64,000 nucleotides of DNA from Linderina pennispora (GCF_002104995.1 NW_024468278.1:1-64000); one strand, 5' to 3'. Positions 1 through 10,580 are shown, counted from the stretch's first letter. The notes: generated by a model not told the origin, from the letters alone. Numbers and translations: made by a program.

Positions 1-846
1 CTATAATGCGTAAAAGGTAAAGAAGGGAATAGAAGGAAAGGAGCGGTATTGAATCAGCACTTCTCAAGGCAAGGGCCACTCCTCTGCGTTGCACTTTATA
101 CCCAAGATCGTGCCAGTCTGAGACCGCAAAGGATGGGACTTTGTGGTCTTGCTAAAGCCCCCATGCTCTTGTCACAATATGAACATCCCATGCTCCAGCT
201 GCACCGGCCAAAATAGACTGCGAACCAAATACTATATTTAGTCGCGTTGATTTCAGTGCCTTACAACTTCATTCACCAGCGGCTTTGTGGGGCTGCCTGA
301 CAATAGCTGCTTCCTGGCAAAATGCACGTAGCACATAGTCAAATATCGCATGTGTTGACAGTGCGTAGTTTGTACTATGGCTTGGTTGAGAATACGGAAA
401 TACAAAATTAGCTGTGATTACCAACATCAAATTATATGATTCGCTCTTAGCCGTCACATGCATGGACCTACTCCTCATCACGACTGAGTGGAAGAGGAGT
501 TTAGCGAGCCTGGCATGATTTCTTATCACCTGTTTCCCGCACCAGCTCAACTAAGCTGGTAGCTCATAGATGCGCCAATATGGCCTGAACTCTTCGAAAA
601 AAATCATTGCACATACCGTCAGTACTGTGTTCATGCCGCAGTACAGATAGGTCCAGCTCGAGATCGCTATATTGTTGGAACCTCATGGTGCCAACTAATA
701 AATAAATGCCATTGTTGCCGATGGGTGGGCCGGTCCGGTGATCTGAGCCCACACAGTGCAAAAGGTTGATTGGAACTCATGATCCTGCTCTGGAAACCCC
801 AATTGGAGCCAAGGTTCTACTCGGCAAAACCAAGTCATTTCCACGC
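1..846. other. Intergenic, no gene seen
   Basis: I see only short ORFs without codon bias or recognisable motifs. The right end is the upstream region of the broken AA11-like gene at 954. Confidence 0.5.
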
Positions 847-853
847 TATAAAT
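847..853 (+). promoter_or_regulatory. TATA box of the AA11-like pseudogene
   Basis: TATAAAT lies about 107 bp before the ATG at 954. A similar element precedes several other secreted-protein genes in the window, which suggests TATA-driven inducible expression (inference). Confidence 0.45.
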
Positions 854-953
854 GTGCCAGATAAAGAGCTCACCATTTGCAAGTACACTCTTGTACATGT
901 TGCCTTCCTTTCCACTCTTACAATTCGTTGGTGTATTACGCCTGCAGACAGTT

Positions 954-1614
954 ATGTACACTAGCTTCATCTTAATCCTTGCTGCGTTAGTTGCAACTTC
1001 CCTGGCACATATGGATCTCATCAGTCCATGCCCGCGCTATAACGCTAACGGAATTGCTTGCCCCGAGCTGCCACCTGGCTGTACAAGCGACTACAACGAA
1101 AATTCGCCCATTGCCTCCAACGGCAACATCCTACAGCCGTCTCTGCAAATACAAGACACCATGGCCAACTCCAGCTGCCTACTTGGGTTGCTGGCCAGGA
1201 CGTCACAGTCCAGTTTGAGCAACATGGATCGGCACATGGTGGTGGCCACTGTGAATTCTCATTGTCTTATGATGGAGGTACAAACTTTGTCGTCATCCAC
1301 CAGGTGATGGGTCACTGCTTCTACGACAGCAGCAACCGTGAGATTAGAAACTACACATTCACCCTTCCTGTGGATGCACCAGGGTCAGACTCGGTGCATT
1401 TTCTCATGGACATGGGTCAATGCCATCGGCAACCGAGAGTTTTACCAGAACTGCGCTGACATTGCCATCACAGGAGAATCTCCGTCTCTTAGTGGAAAGG
1501 CGATGACGATCCTCAATTACCCTGGATATCCTACAGTTCCCGAATTCATGGGCAACTTCAACACGGGGGATGGAGTACTACCAGAACGCAACCACGATTA
1601 CTGTCTATCCATGA
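954..1614 (+). pseudogene. AA11-like lytic polysaccharide monooxygenase, broken by frameshifts
   Basis: The start codon at 954 opens a signal peptide ending ATSLAH, so the mature protein would begin with His, the first half of an LPMO copper brace. The family order can be followed only by changing frame about four times: PCPRY in one frame, LCKYKTPW in a second, AHGGGHCEFSLSYD in a third, then WTWVNAIGNREFYQNCADI. Against the near-identical fragment at 9575, two breaks are single added bases: a C at 1397 and a fifth G in the G-run near 1567. The frame without that G ends at the TGA at 1612. All copper-site elements can still be seen (His after the signal peptide, His in AHGGG, Tyr in REFYQNC). 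Either this is a recently inactivated gene or the local consensus has indel errors; four breaks in 660 bp favour a pseudogene. Confidence 0.8.
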
Positions 1615-2155
1615 ACTTCTACCAAAGAGTGGTAGCAGTACTGTCCTCGCAACATAACAGATTGAAAACTATGGATCCTAGATTGCCAACCACTATAGCC
1701 ATAATTAAATTATTTTGGTATCAAATTAGTGTAAAGCGAAACTTCACTGCACTAAAATATCTAAATTAGCAATCAGGCTGTCAGTCAGTGGTTAAATCGT
1801 TGGGGAAATGAGTTGGTTATATCGAATATATGGGAACAATAATAACTTATCATTCCTGCCGGAAAATTGACTGAGGGGAAGAAGGAAGGCCTGTTGTTCT
1901 GTCCTGGTCAGCTTGTAGGTATGCCCCTGCGTTATGTAATCTTATTCGCGTTTTCCATCGGCCTTGTCCTATGGTGGTGGCGCCAAGGGGGACTCCCGGA
2001 CCCGCCCCCCGCAATGGTCAACCATATACAACAATCATCACGATGTTAAGAATAAAAACTAAGCGATTTGTTTCCTTCAGTATATCTATTTATTACCTCT
2101 TTAGCGACCAGGGTTGACACAGTAGCTGCTTGGTGGTAGTTGCAACACGAATATA
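1615..2155. other. Intergenic, no gene seen
   Basis: This lies between two converging AA11-like reading frames. No coding signal is visible. Confidence 0.5.
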
Positions 2156-3126
2156 TCATGCCCAGCTGCAGTAGACGTTGGCGCCGCTCTGGACACAGAC
2201 AGTACCAGCAGCACATGCCTGGGTACCGCTCCAGGCTCCGTTAAGGCACACCTGGTAGCCAGACTTGTCAGCCGTGCACTGGTAGGTGTTGCTCGAGCAC
2301 GAGCCACCTCCCGAGGTCGAGGTGGTAGCAGGAGGAGGCAGAAGGTAGTTGACGTGGTGACAGGAGGGGTCACAGTCGTGGTTGTCGAGGGAGCAGGAGC
2401 AGAGGATGTAGTACGGGTGGTTGAGGTGGTCGAGGTAGTCGAGCCACCACCTGAGCCATTGTAGCCAGGACCCGACACCGTCACCTGAGTACCATTGTTG
2501 TAGTACTGGATACCGGTGTTATAATTACCCAGGAACTCTGGGATAGTAGGATATCCAGGATAATTGGCGATAGTCATCTGCTTGCCAGTGAAAGACCCAG
2601 CACCACCGACAATTGCGATATCAGCACAGTTCATGTAGTACTCGCGGTTGCCGGATGCATTGACCCATGTCCATGCAAACACAGCCTTGTTAGATCCAGG
2701 CAGGTTGGCAGGCAACTCAACATTGAAGTCCAACACAGACGGAGTATCAGTATTTGCAGGACCGCTGTAGAAGCAGTACTTGAGCACCTGCTTCAGCACA
2801 ACAAAGGTCTTCCCACCATCGTACGAGATTGAGAACTCACAGTGACCTCCACTGTGGCCATTTCCAGGTGAGAACTTGACAGGGACAGTTGATCCTGCGG
2901 TCCAAGTGGCCACAGGGTTGTCATACGGTTTGGTATGCTTGCAGATAGGGCTGACCGCGGTTCCCTCACTTCCGATGGAGGTGGTCATGTCGTAGTCAAC
3001 CTGCTCTCCAGCAGGTGGCTTCGGACAACCACTATCTGGGCAGTAGCGCGCGTACGGCTGGATGAACGTCATGTGCGCGGCGGCAGCGGTGGCAAGAGCA
3101 ATAATGGACGAGATCTTGAGCAGCAT
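2156..3126 (-). CDS. AA11-like LPMO with C-terminal CBM19, one frameshift in the linker
   Basis: This is predicted to be a secreted copper oxidase acting on chitin or a related cell-wall polysaccharide. The signal peptide ends at AAAAH, so His18 would be the mature N-terminus and first copper ligand. His91 in GHSGGHCEFS is the likely second brace histidine, and Tyr164 in REYYMNCADI the likely axial residue; the GNRE-Y-MNCA pattern is the AA11 hallmark. A Ser/Thr-rich linker follows. Read straight on, the frame ends at 2101 in Arg-rich nonsense. After a one-base frame change near 2338-2352 it reads a six-cysteine CBM19-like module (GGSCSSNTYQC...VYCSWA) and stops at 2156. I therefore give 2156 as the true end. 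The shift may be a sequencing error, since both parts look well kept. Family call from motifs; substrate inferred. Confidence 0.72.
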
Positions 3127-3272
3127 TTTGCTATAAAAAATTATTCCGTGAAGTAGTGGTGTAGCGGGGTTAGGACCAGCCTAAAATGGAGGGGTAAGTA
3201 TAGCGCGTATTAAAGGAGGAGCGTAGGGAGCTATGAGTGAGGAGTTCCTTTGTGGTTGTCCATGAGAGCCGG

Positions 3273-3280
3273 TATTTATA
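3273..3280 (-). promoter_or_regulatory. TATA-like element upstream of the AA11-CBM19 gene
   Basis: TATAAATA on the minus strand, about 147 bp before the start codon at 3126. Confidence 0.4.
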
Positions 3281-4361
3281 GTACGGATTGAGCTGTACTG
3301 ACAGCCTCCAGGATAAAGAAGCAACTTGAAGAGTACAAACTGCAGCTCCCCTTCGGCCACTAAGGTTGAATGTTTCACCAAAACCATTTCCTGTTTGAAA
3401 GTTGGCAATAGCGAATTGTGTCGCGGCCTTTAGTTAATAAATGGCGTCGGTTTATTCGGGACTACATGCCAGACCACATAGAAGTGCAAAAAAGAAAGAA
3501 ATCGTGATCTACAGACGGGCTGATATACGGGCCATGAACGTGCTTAACGGAGGTCACGATGTTGTTGACGAGTGGGAAAATAGTCCGCTAGCGGAGTGAC
3601 TAGAAGGCAGTGGAAATCACCACCATGTGGCAGGCACCACATGGCTGGAAAATCTGAGTGAATTCTCCTGAGGCAAATATGCACAAGGTGTGGATTTGCT
3701 TAGAAACAAGCATGGTTTTCGCGCTTTTAAACCGGAGATGGCCGGTGTCAGGGTCAAAACCGGTACTCGAACCTGTTGATGTCAACACAACACATTTGGG
3801 AATCTGCACCATGATGAGTGATACTGGATGCGTTGCCAATTTAATCAATTTCTCAGCGAGTTAGCCTACATACAGCTAATTCCAGGTATACTTGGGTGCA
3901 ATTTTGCATATGCGATGCCACCCAACGTCCTTATCCACATCTTTACAGCAAGTGCCTGCCGAGCAATGTTACGCATTAGTTTTCCAGTGAGCAGGGATTT
4001 TGGCAGCTAAATACCAGTACATAGGCAACTTTTGCTGCATGGTATATGGTTGACGTTGTTGGCATTCAGGGTCTGGAGTCCTCTGCGCCACCATGAGCAA
4101 GGCCGAAATGCGCAGGTACAAAGACCCAGGCAGACGATCAGCCTCCTTGTTCCCCTCAGTCATACTTTTGAGGGGTTGTTTCTTCGTATACTGGATAACC
4201 ATTTATTCCCTAGGTTAACAGGCGTTGTCAGCATTGGTATCCTTCGTACATCGGCTCATCATCGGACAGGTTTCGGACAAGTGTATTTAACAAGCGTATT
4301 CATGAAACCATGTCAACTTCTAGGACATTTTCTTTAGCAAGCATCGACTAGAGCACTGATT
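3281..4361. other. Intergenic, no gene seen
   Basis: Only short unsupported ORFs lie between two minus-strand secreted-protein genes. Confidence 0.5.
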
Positions 4362-4628
4362 TTAGATGCGGTTGCAGGATACAGCGGTGCCGTACTGCAC
4401 GCATCTAGTGCCGTAGTCGCATGGGCGTCCTGGCAGCCACTGGCCATCAAGGCAGTAGCTGTAGTTGATTCCGTCAGCAGCACACTTCATGTAGCCATCG
4501 AAGCACTCGGCAGAGGCGGACGAGGTCTGTACGTTTTGGCTGCTTGCCTCACTGAGTGTGGAAGCAAACGGTGCGGCAATGGCAGCAGCACAAAGTGAGG
4601 CAAGCGAAAGGGACTTGGCAAATAGCAT
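4362..4628 (-). CDS. Small secreted CBM19-like protein
   Basis: An 88-residue protein with a signal peptide (MLFAKSLSLASLCAAAIAAP), a short Ser-rich spacer, and one six-cysteine module from about residue 42 to the end. The cysteine spacing and the pattern YxxCLDGQW...CDYGTRCVQ match the C-terminal modules of the AA11-like proteins at 2156 and 7356, so it is a stand-alone chitin-binding module of CBM19 type. It has no catalytic domain. It could shield chitin from chitinases or act as a targeting partner of the neighbouring oxidases; both are inference. A single small module directly after a signal peptide is a compact arrangement and the ORF looks complete. Confidence 0.7.
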   Translation of the reverse strand: MLFAKSLSLASLCAAAIAAPFASTLSEASSQNVQTSSASAECFDGYMKCAADGINYSYCLDGQWLPGRPCDYGTRCVQYGTAVSCNRI

Positions 4629-5529
4629 TTTGTAGAGCAGGAGGGAGGCACAAGGAGATGGGGTGAGAATATACGGGGCGATGAAGTGGGGAGGGGTGTG
4701 GGCATTGGGTAAATGATAAGGAGAATTGTGATTGAGCGGGAATGTGAGATCACTCGTTCTCGTTTATGTGCCAAGCAGCACCGTAATGAACAGATCTTTG
4801 CAGTGTGGTGTGCCCCCAAAAATAGAGCACCTTGTCCTTACCCCCTTTTCAGATGTGGGAAACCATGCGGTCTGCAACCTTTGCCGGCCGCGTGGGTCGG
4901 TGAGGTTATTTATAGCGGCGATCGCCCTTCGGGGTTGGAAATTAGGAGAGGCGGGCTGGTCCCACAAAGACTAGGTAAGTGGCTTTGCATGGCCTTGCTA
5001 ATCCCGGCATGGCGATGGCGATCAGATGCCTCAGCAGATTAATTGCCCAACGAGCTGTGTTTGGGCCGTCATTTGAAGTGTATCTCGGCGTACTCTCTGC
5101 TGCTTTTCCCGCACAAAACTAACGCATGGCCAGTCTACAGCACTAGCACCCAGGTAGAAAGAGTGTGTGGATATCGTAGCAAGCACTGGCGCCCGACTGC
5201 TCAGCACCAAGAATAAAAGCTACGAGAGGAGAAAAAGAATGTTGCCTGGCAACACGAGGGTGATAAGACGGCCAGGATATTTGTTTGAGTATGGGGCAGT
5301 GCAGAATTGCATGTAGCGTGTTCTGCAATAGCTGCTTCCAGGTTGCAAATGGCAGGATGGGTATTGCGGACAATCTCCAAAAAAAACCCTTCCATTTGAT
5401 AGTCAACATTGCCACCCATGAGTCAGACATATGTTATATATTCATCACATCTGGCAGACATTGGTAGTGCAAGCAATGGGGCACGCATTGGTGGACAATC
5501 AGTATCGAGAGCAATGGTGAGCGAAACTA
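4629..5529. other. Intergenic
   Basis: No supported gene. A TATAAATA-like element on the minus strand lies at 4907-4914, about 280 bp upstream of the CBM19 gene, far for its core promoter. Confidence 0.45.
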
Positions 5530-6552
5530 CTAGTAAGCCTGCGTATTGGATGGCTGCATGTACGCGGGTGCAGAGGACGTGGGAGCTGCAGGGCCTTGGA
5601 CTGGGGCTGTGGGAACCACAGTACCCAGGGGTGTAGTTGCAGGAGCCGAGGCACCTTGGACTGCGGACATGGGGGTTGCAGAGTCCTGAGCTGGAGAAGA
5701 AATCGAGGAACCTTGGCCGAACGAAGGGACTGGAGCACCTTGGGATGGCAGAGACTGATCCATTGAACTTTGGGCTGGGGATGGCTGGCCTGGTGAAGCC
5801 GGAGCAGTTGAGCCGGTAGCCGGGTTTGGGCTGGTGTAATTACCAGTGGTCCCAGTTCCTGAACCACCACTGGGACCGACAGTGATTTGCTTTGCGCCGC
5901 TGTAAAGATCAATTCCTGTATCGTAGTTGCCGTTGAACTCGGGGATGCTCGGATAGCCTGGATAGTTGGCAATGGTCATCTCCTTCCCGGTGTACGACGA
6001 CGACGATCCACCCTTGATGGCCACATCAGCGCAGTTCATATAGAACTCGCGGTTTCCCGAGGCATTGACCCAGGACCACGAGAACACAGCCTTGTCGGAG
6101 CTCGGCAGATCCTGAGGCAAAGTGAATGTGTAGCTCATAACAGACGCCGTGTTCGTTAGTCCTGAGGGCTTGGATCCAATAAACATGTAGCGCAGCACCT
6201 CATGAAGCACAGCAAATGTCTGGCCGCTGTCATACGAGATTGAGAACTGGCCATGTCCCCCAGAGTGTGCCGCGATGTTTTCATGGAAGCTGACGGTAAC
6301 AGACTGACCAGCAGTCCAGGTTGCCGACGGCGAGCCAAAGGGAGTGGTATACTTGCAGAGCGGTTTCTTTTCGCCTAGCGTCATGGAGCTGATTGGAGCG
6401 TTGATGCCACTATCGGCTGACTGGCCAGCAGGAATCGGTGGGCAGTCCTGACCGAACGGCGAGTAGCGTGGGCATGGGAACTTGAGTGATGCGTGGGCTG
6501 CAGTGGAAGCAGCAAATACAGCAACAGCAGCGACACAGGTAAAGAGCCTCAT
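5530..6552 (-). CDS. AA11-like LPMO with Pro/Gln/Ser-rich tail
   Basis: A 340-residue secreted copper oxidase candidate. The signal peptide ends STAAH, leaving His20 as mature residue 1. His96 (IAAHSGGHGQFS) and Tyr171 (GNREFYMNCADV) complete the expected copper site. The paired cysteines of the PCPRY...CPPI and LCKYTTPF segments are shared with the gene at 7356, its closest relative here (same ISSMTLGEK and RYMF-GSKPSGL blocks). After about residue 240 the chain becomes a low-complexity Ser/Pro/Gln/Ala tail (SPGQPSPAQSSMDQS type) with no CBM19. It may be an extended linker or a wall-anchoring tail. The ORF is intact, and the start at 6552 gives a clean signal peptide. The AA11 assignment is by motif; preference for chitin is inferred. 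Confidence 0.78.
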   Translation of the reverse strand: MRLFTCVAAVAVFAASTAAHASLKFPCPRYSPFGQDCPPIPAGQSADSGINAPISSMTLGEKKPLCKYTTPFGSPSATWTAGQSVTVSFHENIAAHSGGHGQFSISYDSGQTFAVLHEVLRYMFIGSKPSGLTNTASVMSYTFTLPQDLPSSDKAVFSWSWVNASGNREFYMNCADVAIKGGSSSSYTGKEMTIANYPGYPSIPEFNGNYDTGIDLYSGAKQITVGPSGGSGTGTTGNYTSPNPATGSTAPASPGQPSPAQSSMDQSLPSQGAPVPSFGQGSSISSPAQDSATPMSAVQGASAPATTPLGTVVPTAPVQGPAAPTSSAPAYMQPSNTQAY

Positions 6553-7355
6553 GCTTGCAGGTGGGCGTTAGAAGAATGAACAGAAGGTTGTCGTTAAAAG
6601 TGTATGCTATGCACGACCAGCGTACAGAGGAAAGGATGCGGGAGAGATGGTGAGCCAACAGGTGTAGACCTTGGACCACCGCTTGCTTTTATGGACTGAG
6701 ATGAGCCGTGGCTTTGAGCCCACAGAGTCGAATGGGATGCTGCAAAGAGAGCGGGTTGCCAGAGCGAATCGGATCCAGCTCCTGCGTGGCGGACAATGTG
6801 GGTGATGCTCGCCTTTGCGAATGATGGGCTCATTGCAGCGCCGTTCGCGAATGTGGACAGATCACTCGGCCTCTTTTGCAGCAGCTTGCCTGCTCTGCGC
6901 TTGGCGCATTTTCCCTTTACCAGGACGACAGAGAATAGCGGCGTGGATCCCGAGGAAAATCAAGCGTGATGTAAGGACAATGCCGCTAACTATGCTGACC
7001 CTTCACATGCGCCCACCACAAAGACGCTTTGTTAAAAAGAGGTAGTGGGCAATTAGAATACACCTAGAATAGCCTTATTGCTACCCCTGGAGCAGATTGT
7101 GCGTCGGATCCATTGGGAGACTTGGTATCCGGCGTCTGCAAATCAGCCCCACTGGTATGGAAACTGGTTCAGCGAGTTGTATTTGGCAGCAGGTGGTCCT
7201 TGTAGGTCTATATGGCGTTGGGCGCAGGGGTCAAGGTTTACCATACCAACCACTCTTTGAACCGCATTCGCTACAACACAATATAGATATAAGCACTGTA
7301 TTCATAGTAATATTCATCTAATGGTGTATATATGCTCGCTGCGCTTTGCCGATCC
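6553..7355. other. Intergenic, no gene seen
   Basis: Upstream region of the AA11-like gene at 5530 and downstream region of the one at 7356. No coding signal recognised. Confidence 0.5.
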
Positions 7356-8735
7356 CTAAGCCCACCCGCAGGTGACGCTGCCACCAGAGCTCTTGCACTT
7401 TGTTCCAGCAGCGCAAGGCACTTCCGCATTCCACTTTCCGTACAGGCAAACCTTGTAGCCAGAGTTCCCAGAAGTGCACTCCATTGCGCCGTGGGTGCAT
7501 GACCCAGAATCGGCAGTGCCGGTCTCAGCAGCATCAGGGATGGACGGCGCGGAGCTCTGCGGAATCTCGTCATCACCATCCTTAGCTGTACCATTGCTGT
7601 CGGGGATGCTGTTGTCAGCGGCCGTGTCATCGCTGGCATTGGCTGCAGTGCTGTCGCCGGTGTCGGCATTCTCTCCGATTTCATCACCTGTGCTTCCCTC
7701 CGTACCAGTAGTACCCATGGTATCGGAATCAGCAGCAGAAGAGCCATCGTTTGCAGGCTCATCAGCACCAGCAGCATCATTTCCCTCGGCAGCAGTATCG
7801 TTCTTGCCAGTTGTATCATCGCCACCATTGGAAGAGCTGGACTCATCAGCCGCGGAGTCATCGTTTGCAGGCGAATCGTCGCTGTCAGGAAGCTTAGACT
7901 TGCCACCCTTTTGATTCTTGCTGGAGCTAGTCGTGTCGTCGTCACTGTTGGTAGAATCGCTCTTGTCAACAGCCGAGCCATCGTTTGCAGGCAAATCGTC
8001 GCTCTCAGGAGTGTCAGATCTGACACCCCTTTGGCTCTTGCCTGAGCCCTTCGGGGAAATGGTAATCTTGGGAGCGTTCTTGTACAGCTCAATGCCAGTG
8101 TCGTAGTTGCCATTGAACTCCGCCATAGCAGGGTATCCAGGATAATTGACAACGGTCATCTTCTTTCCAGTGTACGACTTGGATTTTCCGCCCTTGATTG
8201 CAATATCGGCGCAGTTCATGTAGAACTCCCGGTTCCCTGATGCGTTGGCCCACGTCCAGGCAAACACCGCCTTGTCGGAGCTTGGCAAGCTAGCCGGCAG
8301 CTTGAATGTGTAGCTCATAACCGATGCGGTGTTCGTCAGGCCAGAGGGCTTCGATCCGACAAACATGTACCGCAGAACCTCGTGGATGACAGCAAATGTC
8401 TTTCCGTTATCATAGGAGATCGAGAACTGGCCGTGGCCGCCCGAGTGCGCAGCAATGTTATCGTGGAACTTTACGGTCACCGACTGGCCAGCAGTCCAGG
8501 TCGCCGACGGCTTGGAAAACGGTGTTGTGTACTTGCAGAATGGCTGCTTTTCTCCCAGCGTCATCGAGCTGATTGGCGCGTTGATGCTGCTATCGACCGA
8601 CTGGCCGGATGGAACAGCAGGGCAACCCTCGCCAAAGGGCGAGTAGCGAGGGCACGGGTACTTGAGCGATGCATGGGCCGCGACGCTCGATGCAAGGGCA
8701 AGGAGAGAAGCGATAGAGATGATGGTTGTCTTCAT
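7356..8735 (-). CDS. AA11-like LPMO with acidic repeat linker and CBM19
   Basis: The 459-residue protein has a signal peptide (to about residue 20), then His21 as mature residue 1. His97 in AAHSGGHGQFS and Tyr172 in REFYMNCADI are the other predicted copper-site residues. The catalytic region runs to about residue 235. It is followed by a roughly 170-residue acidic Ser/Asp/Asn linker with an internal duplication: SDDLPANDGSA is echoed by SDDSPANDDSA. The last 50 residues form a six-cysteine CBM19-like module (SCTHGAMEC...VTCGWA), parallel to the ends of the genes at 2156 and 4362. This is the complete catalytic-linker-binding layout expected of a modular chitin-active LPMO. The acidic linker is unusual, since fungal LPMO linkers are more often Ser/Thr-rich. 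Confidence 0.8.
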   Translation of the reverse strand: MKTTIISIASLLALASSVAAHASLKYPCPRYSPFGEGCPAVPSGQSVDSSINAPISSMTLGEKQPFCKYTTPFSKPSATWTAGQSVTVKFHDNIAAHSGGHGQFSISYDNGKTFAVIHEVLRYMFVGSKPSGLTNTASVMSYTFKLPASLPSSDKAVFAWTWANASGNREFYMNCADIAIKGGKSKSYTGKKMTVVNYPGYPAMAEFNGNYDTGIELYKNAPKITISPKGSGKSQRGVRSDTPESDDLPANDGSAVDKSDSTNSDDDTTSSSKNQKGGKSKLPDSDDSPANDDSAADESSSSNGGDDTTGKNDTAAEGNDAAGADEPANDGSSAADSDTMGTTGTEGSTGDEIGENADTGDSTAANASDDTAADNSIPDSNGTAKDGDDEIPQSSAPSIPDAAETGTADSGSCTHGAMECTSGNSGYKVCLYGKWNAEVPCAAGTKCKSSGGSVTCGWA

Positions 8736-8892
8736 GGTTGAGTAACGTAAAGCGGTGATGAATGGAGTTTATGCACGGGCCAGCGTGTAATGCTAAGAGT
8801 TTGACTAGTGTACAAGTGTGATGTAATGAGGGATGGATGCAGGTAATGCCGACTGATGTGATGCACGATGCTGGGTGGGTGGGCACCCCGGT

Positions 8893-8902
8893 CTTATATA
8901 AG
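8893..8902 (-). promoter_or_regulatory. TATA box of the AA11-CBM19 gene
   Basis: The palindromic element CTTATATAAG lies about 160 bp upstream of the start at 8735. Confidence 0.45.
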
Positions 8903-9230
8903 CCCGCCAGCTACCCATCTTGCCGCAATCTAGGCCAGCAGCGCTAGGGGCTACAAAGGATCCTTTAGCAGTCCCACTATTAAAAGCGACCACTCATGCC
9001 TGCGCGTTGCCAATCACTTGGAATTAATAGACTGAGTGGATCATCATTTCATCACTCCCGACTGCTGCCAAGTGCAGAAAACCCATGCCAATCTCTGGGC
9101 AACACGCTATTATTAGACACTAGCCAAACCAAATAGGAAATTGCGCATCCATCTTGGCTGGCGTTGAAGCGCGAAAGAGCTTATCACCGACTCGCATACA
9201 GGTGCGCCAAAACACCGCCTTTTCGATGCA

Positions 9231-9262
9231 GGTGGATAGGTGGATAGGTGGATAGGTGGATA
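9231..9262. repeat. 8-bp microsatellite
   Basis: Four perfect tandem copies of GGTGGATA in the AA11 upstream region. No function is visible. Confidence 0.9.
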
Positions 9263-9574
9263 TCCACAAGTATCCAATAATAGCTTTGTGCCAAGCACAT
9301 GCGCCATGCTGGGAATCCACCTTTCAGGATACCCTCGATTGCGTTTTCAAGAATACTCATTGCTCTCGCTGCAGACTGATTGTCATAGCACTTCTGAAAA
9401 ATCCTAGTATATCACTGAACGGCTGGATATGACGTACCGTGTTACAAACCATGCTGGCAAGCCCCCACATGAGAGGGCTCAGGAGGCAATGCACAAAAAA
9501 TAACAGAGGCAATCAAGTGAAAAAAAAAAAAAAAACTCCTCTATGGTACCGGAATAAGCAGTGCCGCTGAACAC

Positions 9575-9925
9575 TCATGGATAGACAGTAACTGTGGTTG
9601 CGTTCTGGTAGTACTCCATCCCCGTGTTGAAGTTGCCCATGAACTCGGGAACTGTAGGATATCCAGGGTAATTGAGGATCGTCATCGCCTTCCCACTAAG
9701 AGACGGAGATGCCCCTGTGATGGCAATGTCAGCGCAGTTCTGGTAAAACTCTCGGTTGCCGATGGCATTGACCCATGTCCATGAGAAAATCACCGAGTCT
9801 GACCCTGGTGCATCAGTAGGCGATTTAAATACGCATTTGATAAAGCCACTGCAACCTCAATAGGTGGTGATTGCTTAGTAGCATAGATCATTCTTGTTAG
9901 CACCTGGTGGATTACAGCAAATATG
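9575..9925 (-). pseudogene. AA11-like gene fragment (C-terminal half, decayed)
   Basis: The intact part (9575-9793) encodes the segment from FSWTWVNAIGNREFYQNC to NATTVTVYP and a stop. It differs from the C-terminal part of the plus-strand pseudogene at 954-1614 at only a handful of bases. Homology reaches to about 9818. Further upstream only a scrap remains (about 9897-9922 reads FAVIHQVL), and no signal peptide or first histidine is present. It is a truncated duplicate of the copy at 954, on the opposite strand and on the other side of the cluster. Confidence 0.8.
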
Positions 9926-10580
9926 TTCCCTTAGATGGCAAAAATTGTATTTGAGTTAAAAGTGGGGCAATGTATTCTAAGTAGTAGATAGTGTGCCTAC
10001 GCAAGAAACATGCTGGTAAACGAGATTAAACTTAGCGGACAATAGGATAACTACAACTGAGGACTATATTCGATATCACTGGAAATGCATAGATGTACAC
10101 AGCTTGAAATGTAGGGCGCTGCCACCTAGCCCCACATCAAATAAGCAAACAGTGGGTGTACTTGCAAGGCGTATCTAGAGGTGAACCTTCAAGCCTTAGC
10201 ATAACGCTGCTTAGGTAATATGAGCGTATGATCCAATGCCAGTATCTTGATAGTGATATATGCTCATGTTGTTGCGCGCCAACCACGGCTGTCTCCGATG
10301 TCGATGTGTCAGCTGACTCAGGTGAGGGCAAGCTGGGTGCTAGAAGCCCTGTTGCAGCGTACACAATGTAGGCAGGATCAAGCCTCCAATGAGTTGCACA
10401 AACGACCGCATTGGCGGTACATCTGTGCAGCTCGTCTTTTTTCTCACTTTTCTTTAGAATTAAAAATCACTTTTTCAAATATCCACATTTGACCAACACG
10501 ATGATGTGGAATGCCGGTGGTAGAGATAGGAGTATTACAATGTAACGGACTACTATTGGCCGTTTTCATATTGATAACGT
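9926..10580. other. Intergenic, no gene seen
   Basis: Separates the AA11-like cluster from the housekeeping block. Nothing recognisable. Confidence 0.5.

Noticed and set aside
9520-9535. A16 run near the AA11 fragment as a sign of a retrocopy
   Set aside because: The fragment is on the minus strand, where this reads as T. A retrocopy would show A on its own strand.
10137-10492. Short ORFs between the AA11 cluster and the WDR6-like gene
   Set aside because: No codon bias, motifs or start context.
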